Virus record (IMG/VR): IMGVR_UViG_3300025141_000464 | Span: 1 to 31,453 of that record | DNA: 31,453 bases | Origin: a virus | Strand: one strand, 5' to 3' | Part shown: positions 14,377 to 21,849 of the stretch, in pieces | How the letters are laid out: each line of letters starts with the position of its first letter | How positions within the stretch are numbered: the first letter of the stretch is position 1 | Notes under the pieces: generated by a model | What the model was told of the DNA's origin: nothing | What the model saw: the letters and a program-made list of their open reading frames with translations, nothing else | Databases searched by the model: none | Program-made: the position numbers and the translations under genes

Positions 14377-14395
14377 GCGGGGGAAAATCCCCCGC
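14377..14395 (-). terminator. GC-rich hairpin between sheath and tube genes
   Basis: GCGGGGG, loop ATTTT, CCCCCGC on the minus strand, starting two bases after the sheath stop. The stem is perfect (7 bp, 8 counting the A-T pair at the loop). The minus-strand tail (CTTACTACTTAATTT) is a poor U-tract, so it is more likely an attenuator or an mRNA end-stabiliser than a full terminator; read on the plus strand the stem is followed by TTTT. Confidence 0.55.
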
Positions 14396-14397
14396 TT

Positions 14398-17373
14398 TTA
14401 GTCGTCAAACGATGCTCCCGTAGATGCAATCACGAAGTCAATCGCAATATACTCAATGGCTCTTGCGGGCTTAATCATAATCTTGGCATACATAATGTTC
14501 TGATCAATTAGATCGGCTGTTGTGGTACTGTCGTCAAGAATAAGTCTGTAATCGGTAATACCATATTCAGTTTTAACATTCACTAAGAATGGCTCTATTA
14601 GAGATGTAAACCTGTTCCAAGTTGCGGAAACATTCTGCTCAAAAAGAACCTCGGTGGCCAAGATTGAAATCTGTTTCTTCAAGTAAATAACAAGCCTTCT
14701 CACATTAATGCGGTCAAGGGCACTTTGTCTTTCTTGAAGAGTCTTCTGTCCGAAAAGCACAATTCCACTAGATGGGAACGATGCGATTGGATTAATATTG
14801 CTCTCATAAAGATCGTCGCGATCTTTTGAAGTTAATCTTTCGGTAACCCCAATAACTGGGATACCGGCGGCGCCATCTGTTAGGCCTCCTCGATTAAATC
14901 CTGCAGGAGCAAACCAAATCTGGGTGGAAGCTTGTGAGCTAGCGAGAACTCCTAAGATTGCCACAGAGGGTGGTATCCAAAGGCGGGCGCCAGAATTAGC
15001 ATCTATTGATTGGACCCATGGATAAAAAGTTGCACCATAGCTAGAGTCAATCTGCCTGTCTCTGAGAGCTTTTGCCGCTTGCAGTGGGGTTGTTGCAACC
15101 CTATCAGCCTTGCTACTCTTGTACTGTTCGTGTGAAGGAAGATATACGTTTGGCAAGTCAATAAGAGCCATAGCATCAGCGCGCTCTTCACAAACGTTAA
15201 CTGCGTGAGAAGTTAGCGCATCAAGAGTTAATCCAGGCGCGGTTAACAAGTTCATGTTAACAAATTCTGGATCGGAGACTGTATCAATTGCTCGTTTCCA
15301 AGTGTAATATGCATAATCACTTGTTTCAGTAGAAGCTGCTGACATTCCTGCGTTGTACAAAGGATCTGGCTTGTAAAGGTCAAAGCCATCCCAGCCGCCC
15401 CAAAATTGAGCCGTAAACCTATCATATCCATCTTCAAGTAAGTCTGTGTACGATCCGGTAGTGTGTGAATCCTCGCGAGCGCGGGAGCCTGAGCTGTAGT
15501 AATTACCATCTGAGCCACTAACAACATTGTCAAGCGTGAAAATATCGGACCAAGCGTCTATGCCAGCTGTGGCGCGCCAGCCAGTGCTTACTGGATCATC
15601 TGGGAAATCTTTAAATAGCAGTCTACCTAAATCGCCTATGCCGGCCTGCACCATTGTTGAACCGCTTGTTCTTCCTGTCTGGAAGCCAAAGTAAGCTTTT
15701 GTGGGATCTGATAAGTTTCCATCAGATGCAGAAAGGCGAAGTCTTGGACTTGGGAACAGTAGCGAGCCGGTAAAGTTGCCTCCACCACCTTTAAGTGTGG
15801 CTGCATTATAAGTATCAATTATGGTACCACCAGAAAGCCAAGATGTAGCGCCTGCTATAACTGTTGAGTGCGTTCCCCCGGCACCATATGATGGAATTCC
15901 GGCTCCACCGGTAATATAGGCACTGTCTACTGCCTCCAAACTTTGGCCGGCGGGCACATCACCATAAAAATAAGTACCACTAACAAGCTGAGTAACGTCG
16001 GTAAATTTAGGTGCACCGTAGTAGCCAAAGGGAAGGAGCGTGGCGTCAGTTGCGCCAGCCTCAACGTCGGCATTCATTTCAATATATACGAACTTAGATT
16101 CGTTGTCGTACTCACCGTATTGCTTAAGCCTCTTCTGGGTCGTGTCCCACTTGTAATACTTATCGCCAATTCTTCTAGCAATAAAGTTAGCAGAAGTTGG
16201 ATCAAGATTTAAGTTATCAAAGCGCTCTAAAACTATAACGTTGTTGTCGCTGTCTTTTATATCGCGAATAACAAGTGAAAAAGTACCGTAATCAGTTGTT
16301 CTAGAAACCGACTGTCTGATCTTTTCAATTGAAACCTTACAATTCTTATGAAGCCACTCGCCGTGTCCTCTTCCTTTGAGTCGAAAAAGCTTTTGTGCAT
16401 TAAAGGGAACATACGAGGATGCAGCTCCCAGATCCTGACCAATAAACCAACCTGCAACAGCCTCTCTTGATTCCTGCTTGACTGCGTGCAAGCCAGCACC
16501 AGAGCTGTTTTGAAGTGCTAAAATAACAGCTTGGGATCCCGTTAGTAGTGACGAGCCATTCTCATCTATTTGATCTCTAAGAAATTGCTCATAACTCTCA
16601 CCAAGGAAATAATGCTTCTCTGAAGCTGCGGGGTAGAAACTAGAGGCATTCTGATTACCTAAATGTGGGTTTGTATTAAACTTCTTACGAATGTAGTTCT
16701 CAGAAGTATCATCAAAATTGAACTTGATTTTTTCTTCTCCGACTCCAGATCCGCTAACCACCACTGTCCACAAACTGTCGTCAGTTCCAGAACCAATAAC
16801 AACACCAGTAGATGCTGTTGTAAAGTTATTTATAGCCGTGTGTCGCAAGCCACCACGCACAGCGCCACTTAAAGCAATGGAGCCAACATCTAGATACCAA
16901 ACAGCCGCAAGACTACCAGTGTCACAGTTAATAGCGGCGCCAGAGTGAAAAATGAACATACCATAAGCACCGCCGTTCTCAAAGTGATCGTGATTAGCGG
17001 TCTTCGCTGTCTTCCAACCAGCGTCACCGGTGGTTCCATTGGTCGTATAATTTTCCTGACCAAGAAGGCGGATATAAGTAAGAGGAGCAACATTCGCATT
17101 CAAAAAAGCTTTTGCAGCATAAGTTCCATACATAGGAGATGCAAGATTACCGTCGCGATAAACCTCGCCACCGCCGCTGCCGGGGACCGTATCGCCAAAC
17201 ATTGTAACAAAATCGGAGTAAGATTCTACAGTTACTGGTTGCATGGCAAGGCCACGCGAGGCGCGCCCAATGACAACGGGGCCAATTGAATCGGCCGATT
17301 TTGGGATAAAGGAGTTGTCAATTTCGTTAATAAACACTCCAGGAGATACAAACTTAAAACTTGTTACTGACAT
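14398..17373 (-). CDS. tail sheath protein (gp18-like)
   Basis: A 991-residue contractile sheath subunit, longer than T4 gp18 (659). The N-terminus reads FKFVSPGVFINEIDNSFIP (6-24), the classic sheath start, followed by VGRASRGLAMQPVTVESYSDF. The C-terminal conserved region includes NVCEERADAMALIDLP, VAILGVLA, NPIASFPSSGIVLFGQKTL, RINVRRLVIYLKKQI, and the closing strands EYIAIDFVIASTG near residue 980, which in sheath proteins donate to neighbouring subunits. The middle third (about residues 120-680) is a large, Ser/Gly/Tyr-rich insertion that probably forms the outward domains. ATG at 17373 with AGAGG upstream. Preceded by the gp15-like gene and followed by the tube gene. Confidence 0.92.
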   Translation of the reverse strand: MSVTSFKFVSPGVFINEIDNSFIPKSADSIGPVVIGRASRGLAMQPVTVESYSDFVTMFGDTVPGSGGGEVYRDGNLASPMYGTYAAKAFLNANVAPLTYIRLLGQENYTTNGTTGDAGWKTAKTANHDHFENGGAYGMFIFHSGAAINCDTGSLAAVWYLDVGSIALSGAVRGGLRHTAINNFTTASTGVVIGSGTDDSLWTVVVSGSGVGEEKIKFNFDDTSENYIRKKFNTNPHLGNQNASSFYPAASEKHYFLGESYEQFLRDQIDENGSSLLTGSQAVILALQNSSGAGLHAVKQESREAVAGWFIGQDLGAASSYVPFNAQKLFRLKGRGHGEWLHKNCKVSIEKIRQSVSRTTDYGTFSLVIRDIKDSDNNVIVLERFDNLNLDPTSANFIARRIGDKYYKWDTTQKRLKQYGEYDNESKFVYIEMNADVEAGATDATLLPFGYYGAPKFTDVTQLVSGTYFYGDVPAGQSLEAVDSAYITGGAGIPSYGAGGTHSTVIAGATSWLSGGTIIDTYNAATLKGGGGNFTGSLLFPSPRLRLSASDGNLSDPTKAYFGFQTGRTSGSTMVQAGIGDLGRLLFKDFPDDPVSTGWRATAGIDAWSDIFTLDNVVSGSDGNYYSSGSRAREDSHTTGSYTDLLEDGYDRFTAQFWGGWDGFDLYKPDPLYNAGMSAASTETSDYAYYTWKRAIDTVSDPEFVNMNLLTAPGLTLDALTSHAVNVCEERADAMALIDLPNVYLPSHEQYKSSKADRVATTPLQAAKALRDRQIDSSYGATFYPWVQSIDANSGARLWIPPSVAILGVLASSQASTQIWFAPAGFNRGGLTDGAAGIPVIGVTERLTSKDRDDLYESNINPIASFPSSGIVLFGQKTLQERQSALDRINVRRLVIYLKKQISILATEVLFEQNVSATWNRFTSLIEPFLVNVKTEYGITDYRLILDDSTTTADLIDQNIMYAKIMIKPARAIEYIAIDFVIASTGASFDD

Positions 17374-17494
17374 ATTGGTTTCCTCTTATAAAAAACTCGC
17401 AAATGGTAGAGCAATCATTAATTAAATAGTATTTTTAAATTCAAAAGTCTCTAAAAGACAGTTCAGGAAGTGATAAAAAAAATAATTAAAAACT

Positions 17495-18385
17495 TCAAAT
17501 TGTGTCACCGAATATGTTTGGACTTCCTGGCGCCGCTATGCGCTCTTGCGGAAAAGTTAACTCAACCGTATTTTCTTCAACTCTAACAATTGGACGATCA
17601 TCGTTTTCCCCTTCGCCGATCAAATATCCTAGCACATTAATTGTGACCTCTGTGGAAAACATTCTAGTGTCCTCTGATAGGTTGTTGACATTATTTGTAT
17701 GTGCAAAGCCTTGATCAATAAATGCTTCATATAGATGACCATTTCTTTTCATAGTGAATGCATTAATTTGCCCAGTCCTTGCGATGAACGGCTGGACAAG
17801 GCTGTTCATTTGTTCTTGGTACTCAGTCTTAATCGCTATTTTGTATGAAACGTTGATATACACTGGGATGGGTACAGACAAACTTTGTATAACTATTTTT
17901 TTGTTTACTCTCGGATAATATCGTTGTTTGGTTGCGCCAGATTCTTGTTCGCCTCTGGTGGCGGACGCTATGGCAAAATTGTTGGTTTTATCTTCCACAA
18001 TGCGTTTAGCGATCACCCAACGTCCAGAACGGCCGTTTTTCATTTTTGAATCATAATAGTGCGCCTGAAAAGATCCTTTCTTAGCCGGATCTTTTGTTAT
18101 AGCAGTTCTTTCAATACTCATAAGAGGCAATTTGAGGGCCCCAGCATCGTCACGAAGGGTCCGATCATTTTTCACTTGATAAGCTCGTTCCGGAGTTTGC
18201 CACAACACAGGAACATCTATATATCCTTCATTGGTCCTTGCTTGTAAGTTTAAATCTTTTCGGAGCCAAGAAACTATTGCGTAATCAATCGTTTCTATTG
18301 AAGAAGCCGCCATGCCAAGCTCTTTAAGCGTATGTTGCGATGATCCAGAGGGTAGCATCGCAAAATCAAAATTATTAGGTAGCAT
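17495..18385 (-). CDS. gp15-like tail completion / sheath stabiliser protein
   Basis: A 296-residue protein upstream of the sheath gene. Features resembling T4 gp15-type terminators of aquatic phages: YIDVPVLWQTPERAYQ, followed by LKLPLMSIERTAITKDPAKK, SVPIPVYINVSYKIAIKTEY and QEQMNSLVQPFIARTGQINAF, then a strand-rich C-terminus. Such proteins cap the tube and sheath at the head-proximal end as a hexamer and join the neck. I chose the ATG at 18385, which has AAAGGA seven bases upstream and leaves an 11-base overlap with the preceding gene; an in-frame ATG at 18451 would lie deep within that gene and has no better site. About 120 bases of AT-rich DNA without obvious signals separate it from the sheath gene. 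Confidence 0.72.
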   Translation of the reverse strand: MLPNNFDFAMLPSGSSQHTLKELGMAASSIETIDYAIVSWLRKDLNLQARTNEGYIDVPVLWQTPERAYQVKNDRTLRDDAGALKLPLMSIERTAITKDPAKKGSFQAHYYDSKMKNGRSGRWVIAKRIVEDKTNNFAIASATRGEQESGATKQRYYPRVNKKIVIQSLSVPIPVYINVSYKIAIKTEYQEQMNSLVQPFIARTGQINAFTMKRNGHLYEAFIDQGFAHTNNVNNLSEDTRMFSTEVTINVLGYLIGEGENDDRPIVRVEENTVELTFPQERIAAPGSPNIFGDTI

Positions 18386-18863
18386 CAAAAAGTCCTTTTC
18401 TTGCTCTTCTGCAACGTGCAGAAATTTCAAAAGCGTGGTCCACTTGACCAAATAGCTTTTTTGGTTCTGATAGTTTAACTATCTCGTAATAAAAATCTCC
18501 ATATAAAACAAAATCACCTTCTCGGACGTACATATCTTGATCTTCTTCTAATCTTCTTTTGTGAAAATGAACATTAATCTCCCAAGTTTTATCGATTCCC
18601 GCACTTTCCATATATTCTGTTGAAAAGTCGGTAAATTCTACTAAAGCATATATTCTAATTGGAGGCAAATAAGTTTTCTCAATTGCCTCGCCGTATAACT
18701 CATGAAAATCAGTTGTGTCCATATCAATTGGATAATATAAAATTTGCTGCCCAACAACTTTTTCAATTAACTCATCATTTACTTGTTTAACAAGATCTCT
18801 TTCTTTTTTGCCAAGAAATAATGGTGGCGGGAGGGTCTTTGGTGCTTTCCACTTATCTGACAT
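18375..18863 (-). CDS. neck / head-completion protein (gp14-like)
   Basis: A 162-residue protein between the gp13-like and gp15-like genes. Recognisable pattern: LYYPIDMDTTDFHELYGEAI (42-61), then PPIRIYALVEF, and a beta-rich C-terminal half (TWEINVHFHKRRLEE, VREGDFVLYGDFYYEIVKL) as in head-closure proteins that plug the portal-neck channel and bind the tail. The order neck protein, neck protein, terminator, sheath, tube matches T4 gp13-gp14-gp15-gp18-gp19. ATG at 18863, with a modest GGGG ribosome site. Seven bases follow the stop of the upstream gene. Confidence 0.65.
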   Translation of the reverse strand: MSDKWKAPKTLPPPLFLGKKERDLVKQVNDELIEKVVGQQILYYPIDMDTTDFHELYGEAIEKTYLPPIRIYALVEFTDFSTEYMESAGIDKTWEINVHFHKRRLEEDQDMYVREGDFVLYGDFYYEIVKLSEPKKLFGQVDHAFEISARCRRARKGLFDAT

Positions 18864-18869
18864 CGTTTA

Positions 18870-20192
18870 TTACCCCACAAATATTGGCAATGGAGAATTT
18901 TTAAACGTTGTTGCCGTAGCTTCTGCTCGTTCGCTGTCGTTTTTAACCAATTCAGTGTATTCCATCTCTTTAAGTGTTTCTGCCAGCTTGTCTTTTAATT
19001 GTTGCTGCTCTTCTTTTGCTTGTGACAACAATTCTGAATGATTTAATGTCACACTTTCGCCTGGAATCGGAATAGTTGTAAATTTACCGCGGATTTGACC
19101 CAACATTTCCTTACATAATGCAAGTGAATATTTTCGAATCCACTGCTTGCCCATTGAATTGATATTTTCATATCTAATGTTCTCAAACGGCAACGTATTC
19201 ATGTTATTAACACCCAAAGTGCCATCATGATATCCATCTGCCTCTTTCCAAGGAGCATCTTCTACGTAAAATCTAAACCATATCCGATCTAACTGCATAG
19301 ACCAGTAACTGGGTGTCGGATACAATCTCAATCGGTTATTTATTAATTCATACGAATAATGAGAGGTTCTTGTATAGATGGAATCTTCGTACATGATCGC
19401 TTGCATTTTGTTTTGCCATGTAGGGATAATCTCAAAAGTTGAGTCATCTGCAAATTGTCCATAGGTAGAATAATTACCCACTACTCCCACGCCACCATAA
19501 TATCCATAAAAGCGCCACATTGCTCGCGGGGACATAAAATATACTTTGGTTATTATTGCTCTTTGGTTTTCAGAAACTTTTCCAGAAAAATCAATGTCAT
19601 TGCCACCGTCATCTTCTCCAGATGCGGAGGCATCTTCAATAACTTTTTGTAAATCATAATCTTGTTGATCGGTAGATGGCGAAAAAGAACAAGAATACTC
19701 TCTTATAGAGCCTCCAAATCCCGCAACAGTGGACATGCCGTCTCCAACTCTTTTTGCGGCCGCAAGCTGGATTTTTGGGTATCTAAGCGCTATTTGAGGA
19801 GTGCCCGTACCAGAAAGTTCACTCTTTAGACGCCCTTCATAGTCAAAAGTTCCAGTTACATGACCTAACATACTAGAAAGTGAATTTTTGCTTTGATGAA
19901 GATTGATAATGTATGAATATTCTAAACACGCTTCTTCATATGCAGCATAAATATTAGAAACAGTCAATTCAATGTCAACAACATCGCCCCCTAGTTTTTT
20001 ATAAACATAGTTTACCTGCATGGAAGCTCCGGTAACAAAATCTAAAGAGCCGGTATATGCACCAAAGGGGCAGGCCTGGATTAGCACTTCTCCCGCCTCA
20101 GCGCGAAGTTGTTCTGACGAAGCGCCGGCGGCGCCAGTTGAGGGCAATATAACTGCACTGGTTTCTGAGCGTGGATTCAAGTCTGTTGGCAT
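18870..20192 (-). CDS. neck / head-tail adaptor protein (gp13-like)
   Basis: A 440-residue protein upstream of the gp14-like gene. The C-terminal part has ELINNRLRLYPTPSYW, FENIRYENINSMGKQWIRKY and SLALCKEMLGQIRGKF, followed by TTIPIPGESVTLNHSELLSQ and a charged helix, a pattern I associate with neck/adaptor proteins of aquatic T4-like phages. The N-terminal half includes SNIYAAYEEACLEYSYIINL, typical of adaptor helices. A 30-residue acidic loop (about 195-212, SGEDDGGNDID) interrupts the middle. It probably binds the portal ring after DNA packaging. ATG at 20192 with AGGAGA upstream; an intrinsic terminator lies just before it, so its mRNA must arise by readthrough or from an unrecognised promoter. 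Confidence 0.68.
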   Translation of the reverse strand: MPTDLNPRSETSAVILPSTGAAGASSEQLRAEAGEVLIQACPFGAYTGSLDFVTGASMQVNYVYKKLGGDVVDIELTVSNIYAAYEEACLEYSYIINLHQSKNSLSSMLGHVTGTFDYEGRLKSELSGTGTPQIALRYPKIQLAAAKRVGDGMSTVAGFGGSIREYSCSFSPSTDQQDYDLQKVIEDASASGEDDGGNDIDFSGKVSENQRAIITKVYFMSPRAMWRFYGYYGGVGVVGNYSTYGQFADDSTFEIIPTWQNKMQAIMYEDSIYTRTSHYSYELINNRLRLYPTPSYWSMQLDRIWFRFYVEDAPWKEADGYHDGTLGVNNMNTLPFENIRYENINSMGKQWIRKYSLALCKEMLGQIRGKFTTIPIPGESVTLNHSELLSQAKEEQQQLKDKLAETLKEMEYTELVKNDSERAEATATTFKNSPLPIFVG

Positions 20193-20226
20193 GTATACGA
20201 TTCTCCTGCTATAATTAGTTCTGATA

Positions 20227-20254
20227 AAACAAAACCCCCAGGCAAGCTGAGGGT
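20227..20254 (-). terminator. intrinsic terminator after the basic protein gene
   Basis: On the minus strand, ACCCTCAG, loop CTTGC, CTGGGGGT (8 bp with one G-U pair), followed by TTTGTTTT. It ends the transcript of the H1-like gene and lies 35 bases before the gp13-like start. Confidence 0.75.
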
Positions 20255-20277
20255 CCTTTTATAAAGATCGCGTTATT

Positions 20278-20610
20278 TTAAACTACCGCACTAGTTGTTT
20301 TCTTTTTTGTTGTTCTTTTTCTTGGCGTAGTAGCTTTTCTTTTTCTAGGTGCTGTTGTTTTTTTAGCTTTTGCGGGAGCAGCTTTAACTTTAACAACAGG
20401 CTTGGGTGCTTCTTCTTTTAAAACAATTTCTGGGGTTGGTTTTTCGACTTCATGCTTTATTGAGACCGTCTCTATTTCTTGAACAATCTCTGGTTCTGAT
20501 GTTTCTTGCGTCTGTTCCTGCAGCTGAGCCAAAAAGCGTGCTCTGGGGTGGTGTTTGTGCTTAGCTGCAAACTTAACTTTGGCAGATTTTAATCTTCTTT
20601 TCTTGCCCAT
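20278..20610 (-). CDS. small histone-H1-like basic protein
   Basis: A 110-residue protein in three parts: a basic N-terminus (GKKRRLKSAKVKFAAKHKHH, residues 2-21), an acidic Glu-rich middle with coiled-coil character (about 28-68), and a C-terminal tail of Lys, Arg, Ala, Pro and Thr with repeated PRKR and KK steps, like the tail of eukaryotic H1 or bacterial Lys/Ala-rich nucleoid proteins. It should bind nucleic acid without sequence specificity. Start chosen at ATG 20610, where GGAG lies six bases upstream; a Met 17 codons earlier precedes that site. It is flanked on both sides by intrinsic terminators and sits between decoration and neck genes, suggesting an abundant head-related or DNA-condensing product. 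Function is inferred from composition only. Confidence 0.65.
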   Translation of the reverse strand: MGKKRRLKSAKVKFAAKHKHHPRARFLAQLQEQTQETSEPEIVQEIETVSIKHEVEKPTPEIVLKEEAPKPVVKVKAAPAKAKKTTAPRKRKATTPRKRTTKKKTTSAVV

Positions 20611-20700
20611 AAAAAACTCCTTTTTTGTATAGTAACTAGTATAAAAAAGCAAAAATCTCAAAAATTTACCGGCGAAAAAATTTGGCAGATCGACATTTTC

Positions 20701-20728
20701 AAAAAAAACCCCCTTCCGAAGAAGAGGG
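20701..20728 (-). terminator. intrinsic terminator with UUCG tetraloop after the decoration gene
   Basis: On the minus strand, CCCTCTTC, loop TTCG, GAAGGGGG, then eight T. The C(UUCG)G loop is the exceptionally stable tetraloop and the U-tract is uninterrupted, making this the strongest terminator in the window. It closes the capsid/decoration transcript 31 bases after the stop codon. Confidence 0.88.
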
Positions 20729-20758
20729 CTTAAATATTAGTTGATAAGATGTAGCACG

Positions 20759-21661
20759 CTACTCAATCGTAAGCCAAATTAAAGAATAATCTGTATTAGC
20801 ATTAACTACCATAACCCAGCCGAGAACCGGGTTAACGCCGGCATCCACCTGTGGCAGTACTGCACCGTCCAGGGTGGCTAGTGCTCTACATGCATTGTTT
20901 CCAATAACAAGCGTGCCCGATGTCAATACGGCTGCGGGACCTCCAGTCTGGATCCAGCCATAATAACTGGCTGTCATATCAATAGTCGTAACGCCAAGAG
21001 CAGCTCCTGTCTCAGTGTGAGGAGCAACAATCATTCCCCCATACGGATTCTGAGAAAGGGTAAGCTTTGAATTAGCCTGAGCAAGAGCTGTCACAACCTT
21101 ATCATGAAGAGTGATCACAACAGTGGCATCGTCCGAATGATCGTGGGCTGGGTGAGACTTAATTCTAAAGCACTGACCTTGGCCGGTCCCGTCATTGACA
21201 TAAAGATAGCCTTCTGCATATTGGTTTGCAGTAAGGTCGGTCTCAGCCGTGTCAATCGATATTACCGTAACCCCAGCTGCAGCGGTCGTGCCAGAAGCCA
21301 TTCCCAAATCTTGGTGATCTCCAGCGCTACCTAGCTCGGCTGCGGCCTGAACAACTTTACCAGCGGTGACGTTAGAGCCGCCCATCTTTGCGTATCTAAA
21401 AGTTCTATCATTGTATATTAGCTTTGTACCCAGTGGAAAAAGCTGTGTGGATGACTCTTGAAATGGGTCTGCAGTAAGTCCAGCTGCGGCTCCATTTTTT
21501 CCTATGATAAGTGATGTGTCACCTTGATCTCCAGCAGAGCCGGCCTTTTTTCGTAGCATTGGGCCATTTTCAAAAGAAGATGATGTTCCCCAATCAATCT
21601 CTCTCTTTAAGTTTTCTAATAATTTCTCAACTCTCGCGAGTCCTATTCTTTTTGTTCCCAT
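20759..21661 (-). CDS. probable head decoration / structural protein
   Basis: A 300-residue protein after the major capsid gene. After a short basic helix (KRIGLARVEKLLENLKREID, residues 3-22) it is beta-rich and Gly/Ala/Thr-rich, with FPLGTKLIYNDRTFRYAKMG, a repeat-like TTAAAGVTVISID, YLYVNDGTGQGQCFRIKSHP and a closing LGWVMVVNANTDYSLIWLTIE. This composition and its place just after the capsid gene suit an accessory capsid protein, but no specific family is certain. Start chosen at ATG 21661 because GGAGG lies ten bases upstream; an ATG nine codons earlier would put that site inside the gene. A 188-base structured gap precedes it and a very strong terminator follows. Confidence 0.6.
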   Translation of the reverse strand: MGTKRIGLARVEKLLENLKREIDWGTSSSFENGPMLRKKAGSAGDQGDTSLIIGKNGAAAGLTADPFQESSTQLFPLGTKLIYNDRTFRYAKMGGSNVTAGKVVQAAAELGSAGDHQDLGMASGTTAAAGVTVISIDTAETDLTANQYAEGYLYVNDGTGQGQCFRIKSHPAHDHSDDATVVITLHDKVVTALAQANSKLTLSQNPYGGMIVAPHTETGAALGVTTIDMTASYYGWIQTGGPAAVLTSGTLVIGNNACRALATLDGAVLPQVDAGVNPVLGWVMVVNANTDYSLIWLTIE

Positions 21662-21721
21662 AGTTAAAAACCCTCCTTTTATAATCATGTCCCTGTACTG
21701 GTTTATTTCAGCAATACTAGG

Positions 21722-21748
21722 GGGCAGTTCAACGTTTAATGACTGCCC
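21722..21748 (-). other. inverted repeat in the capsid-decoration gap
   Basis: GGGCAGT and ACTGCCC on the minus strand form a 7-bp stem around a 13-base loop. It is the third stem in the gap, counting from the capsid stop, and could protect or regulate the decoration mRNA leader. Confidence 0.4.
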
Positions 21749-21760
21749 AGTAACTTTGGT

Positions 21761-21776
21761 GTGAACTGTCGTTCAC
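21761..21776 (-). other. small hairpin in the capsid-decoration gap
   Basis: GTGAAC, loop GACA, GTTCAC: a perfect 6-bp stem with a four-base loop, between the terminator-like hairpin and the third stem. An operator for a dimeric protein is an alternative reading. Confidence 0.38.
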
Positions 21777-21799
21777 CTATAAGTAGTTTTAGGTAAACG

Positions 21800-21827
21800 A
21801 AAGCCCCTGCCAATCGACAGGGGCTTT
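21800..21827 (-). terminator. strong hairpin after the major capsid gene
   Basis: AAAGCCCCTG and CAGGGGCTTT on the minus strand form a perfect 10-bp stem, extendable by two pairs to a GATT loop, 23 bases after the capsid stop. The following CGTTTACC is a weak U-tract, so partial termination or mRNA 3'-end protection is likely; this would raise capsid over downstream products. Confidence 0.7.
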
Positions 21828-21849
21828 ACATTTATTTTGCGACTAGGGT

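Noticed and set aside
16827-16834. Exact T4-type late promoter word TATAAATA on the minus strand
   Set aside because: It lies deep inside the sheath gene, no similar word stands before the structural genes, and one 8-base AT match is expected by chance.
17374-17494. AT-rich gap between the gp15-like and sheath genes searched for a promoter or terminator
   Set aside because: No hairpin with a U-tract and no spaced -35/-10 pair could be found; only the sheath ribosome site is supported.
20638-20661. TTGAGA and TATACT on the minus strand before the H1-like gene as a promoter
   Set aside because: The spacing is only 12 bases, too short for a sigma70 promoter; other nearby -10-like words give 21 or more.
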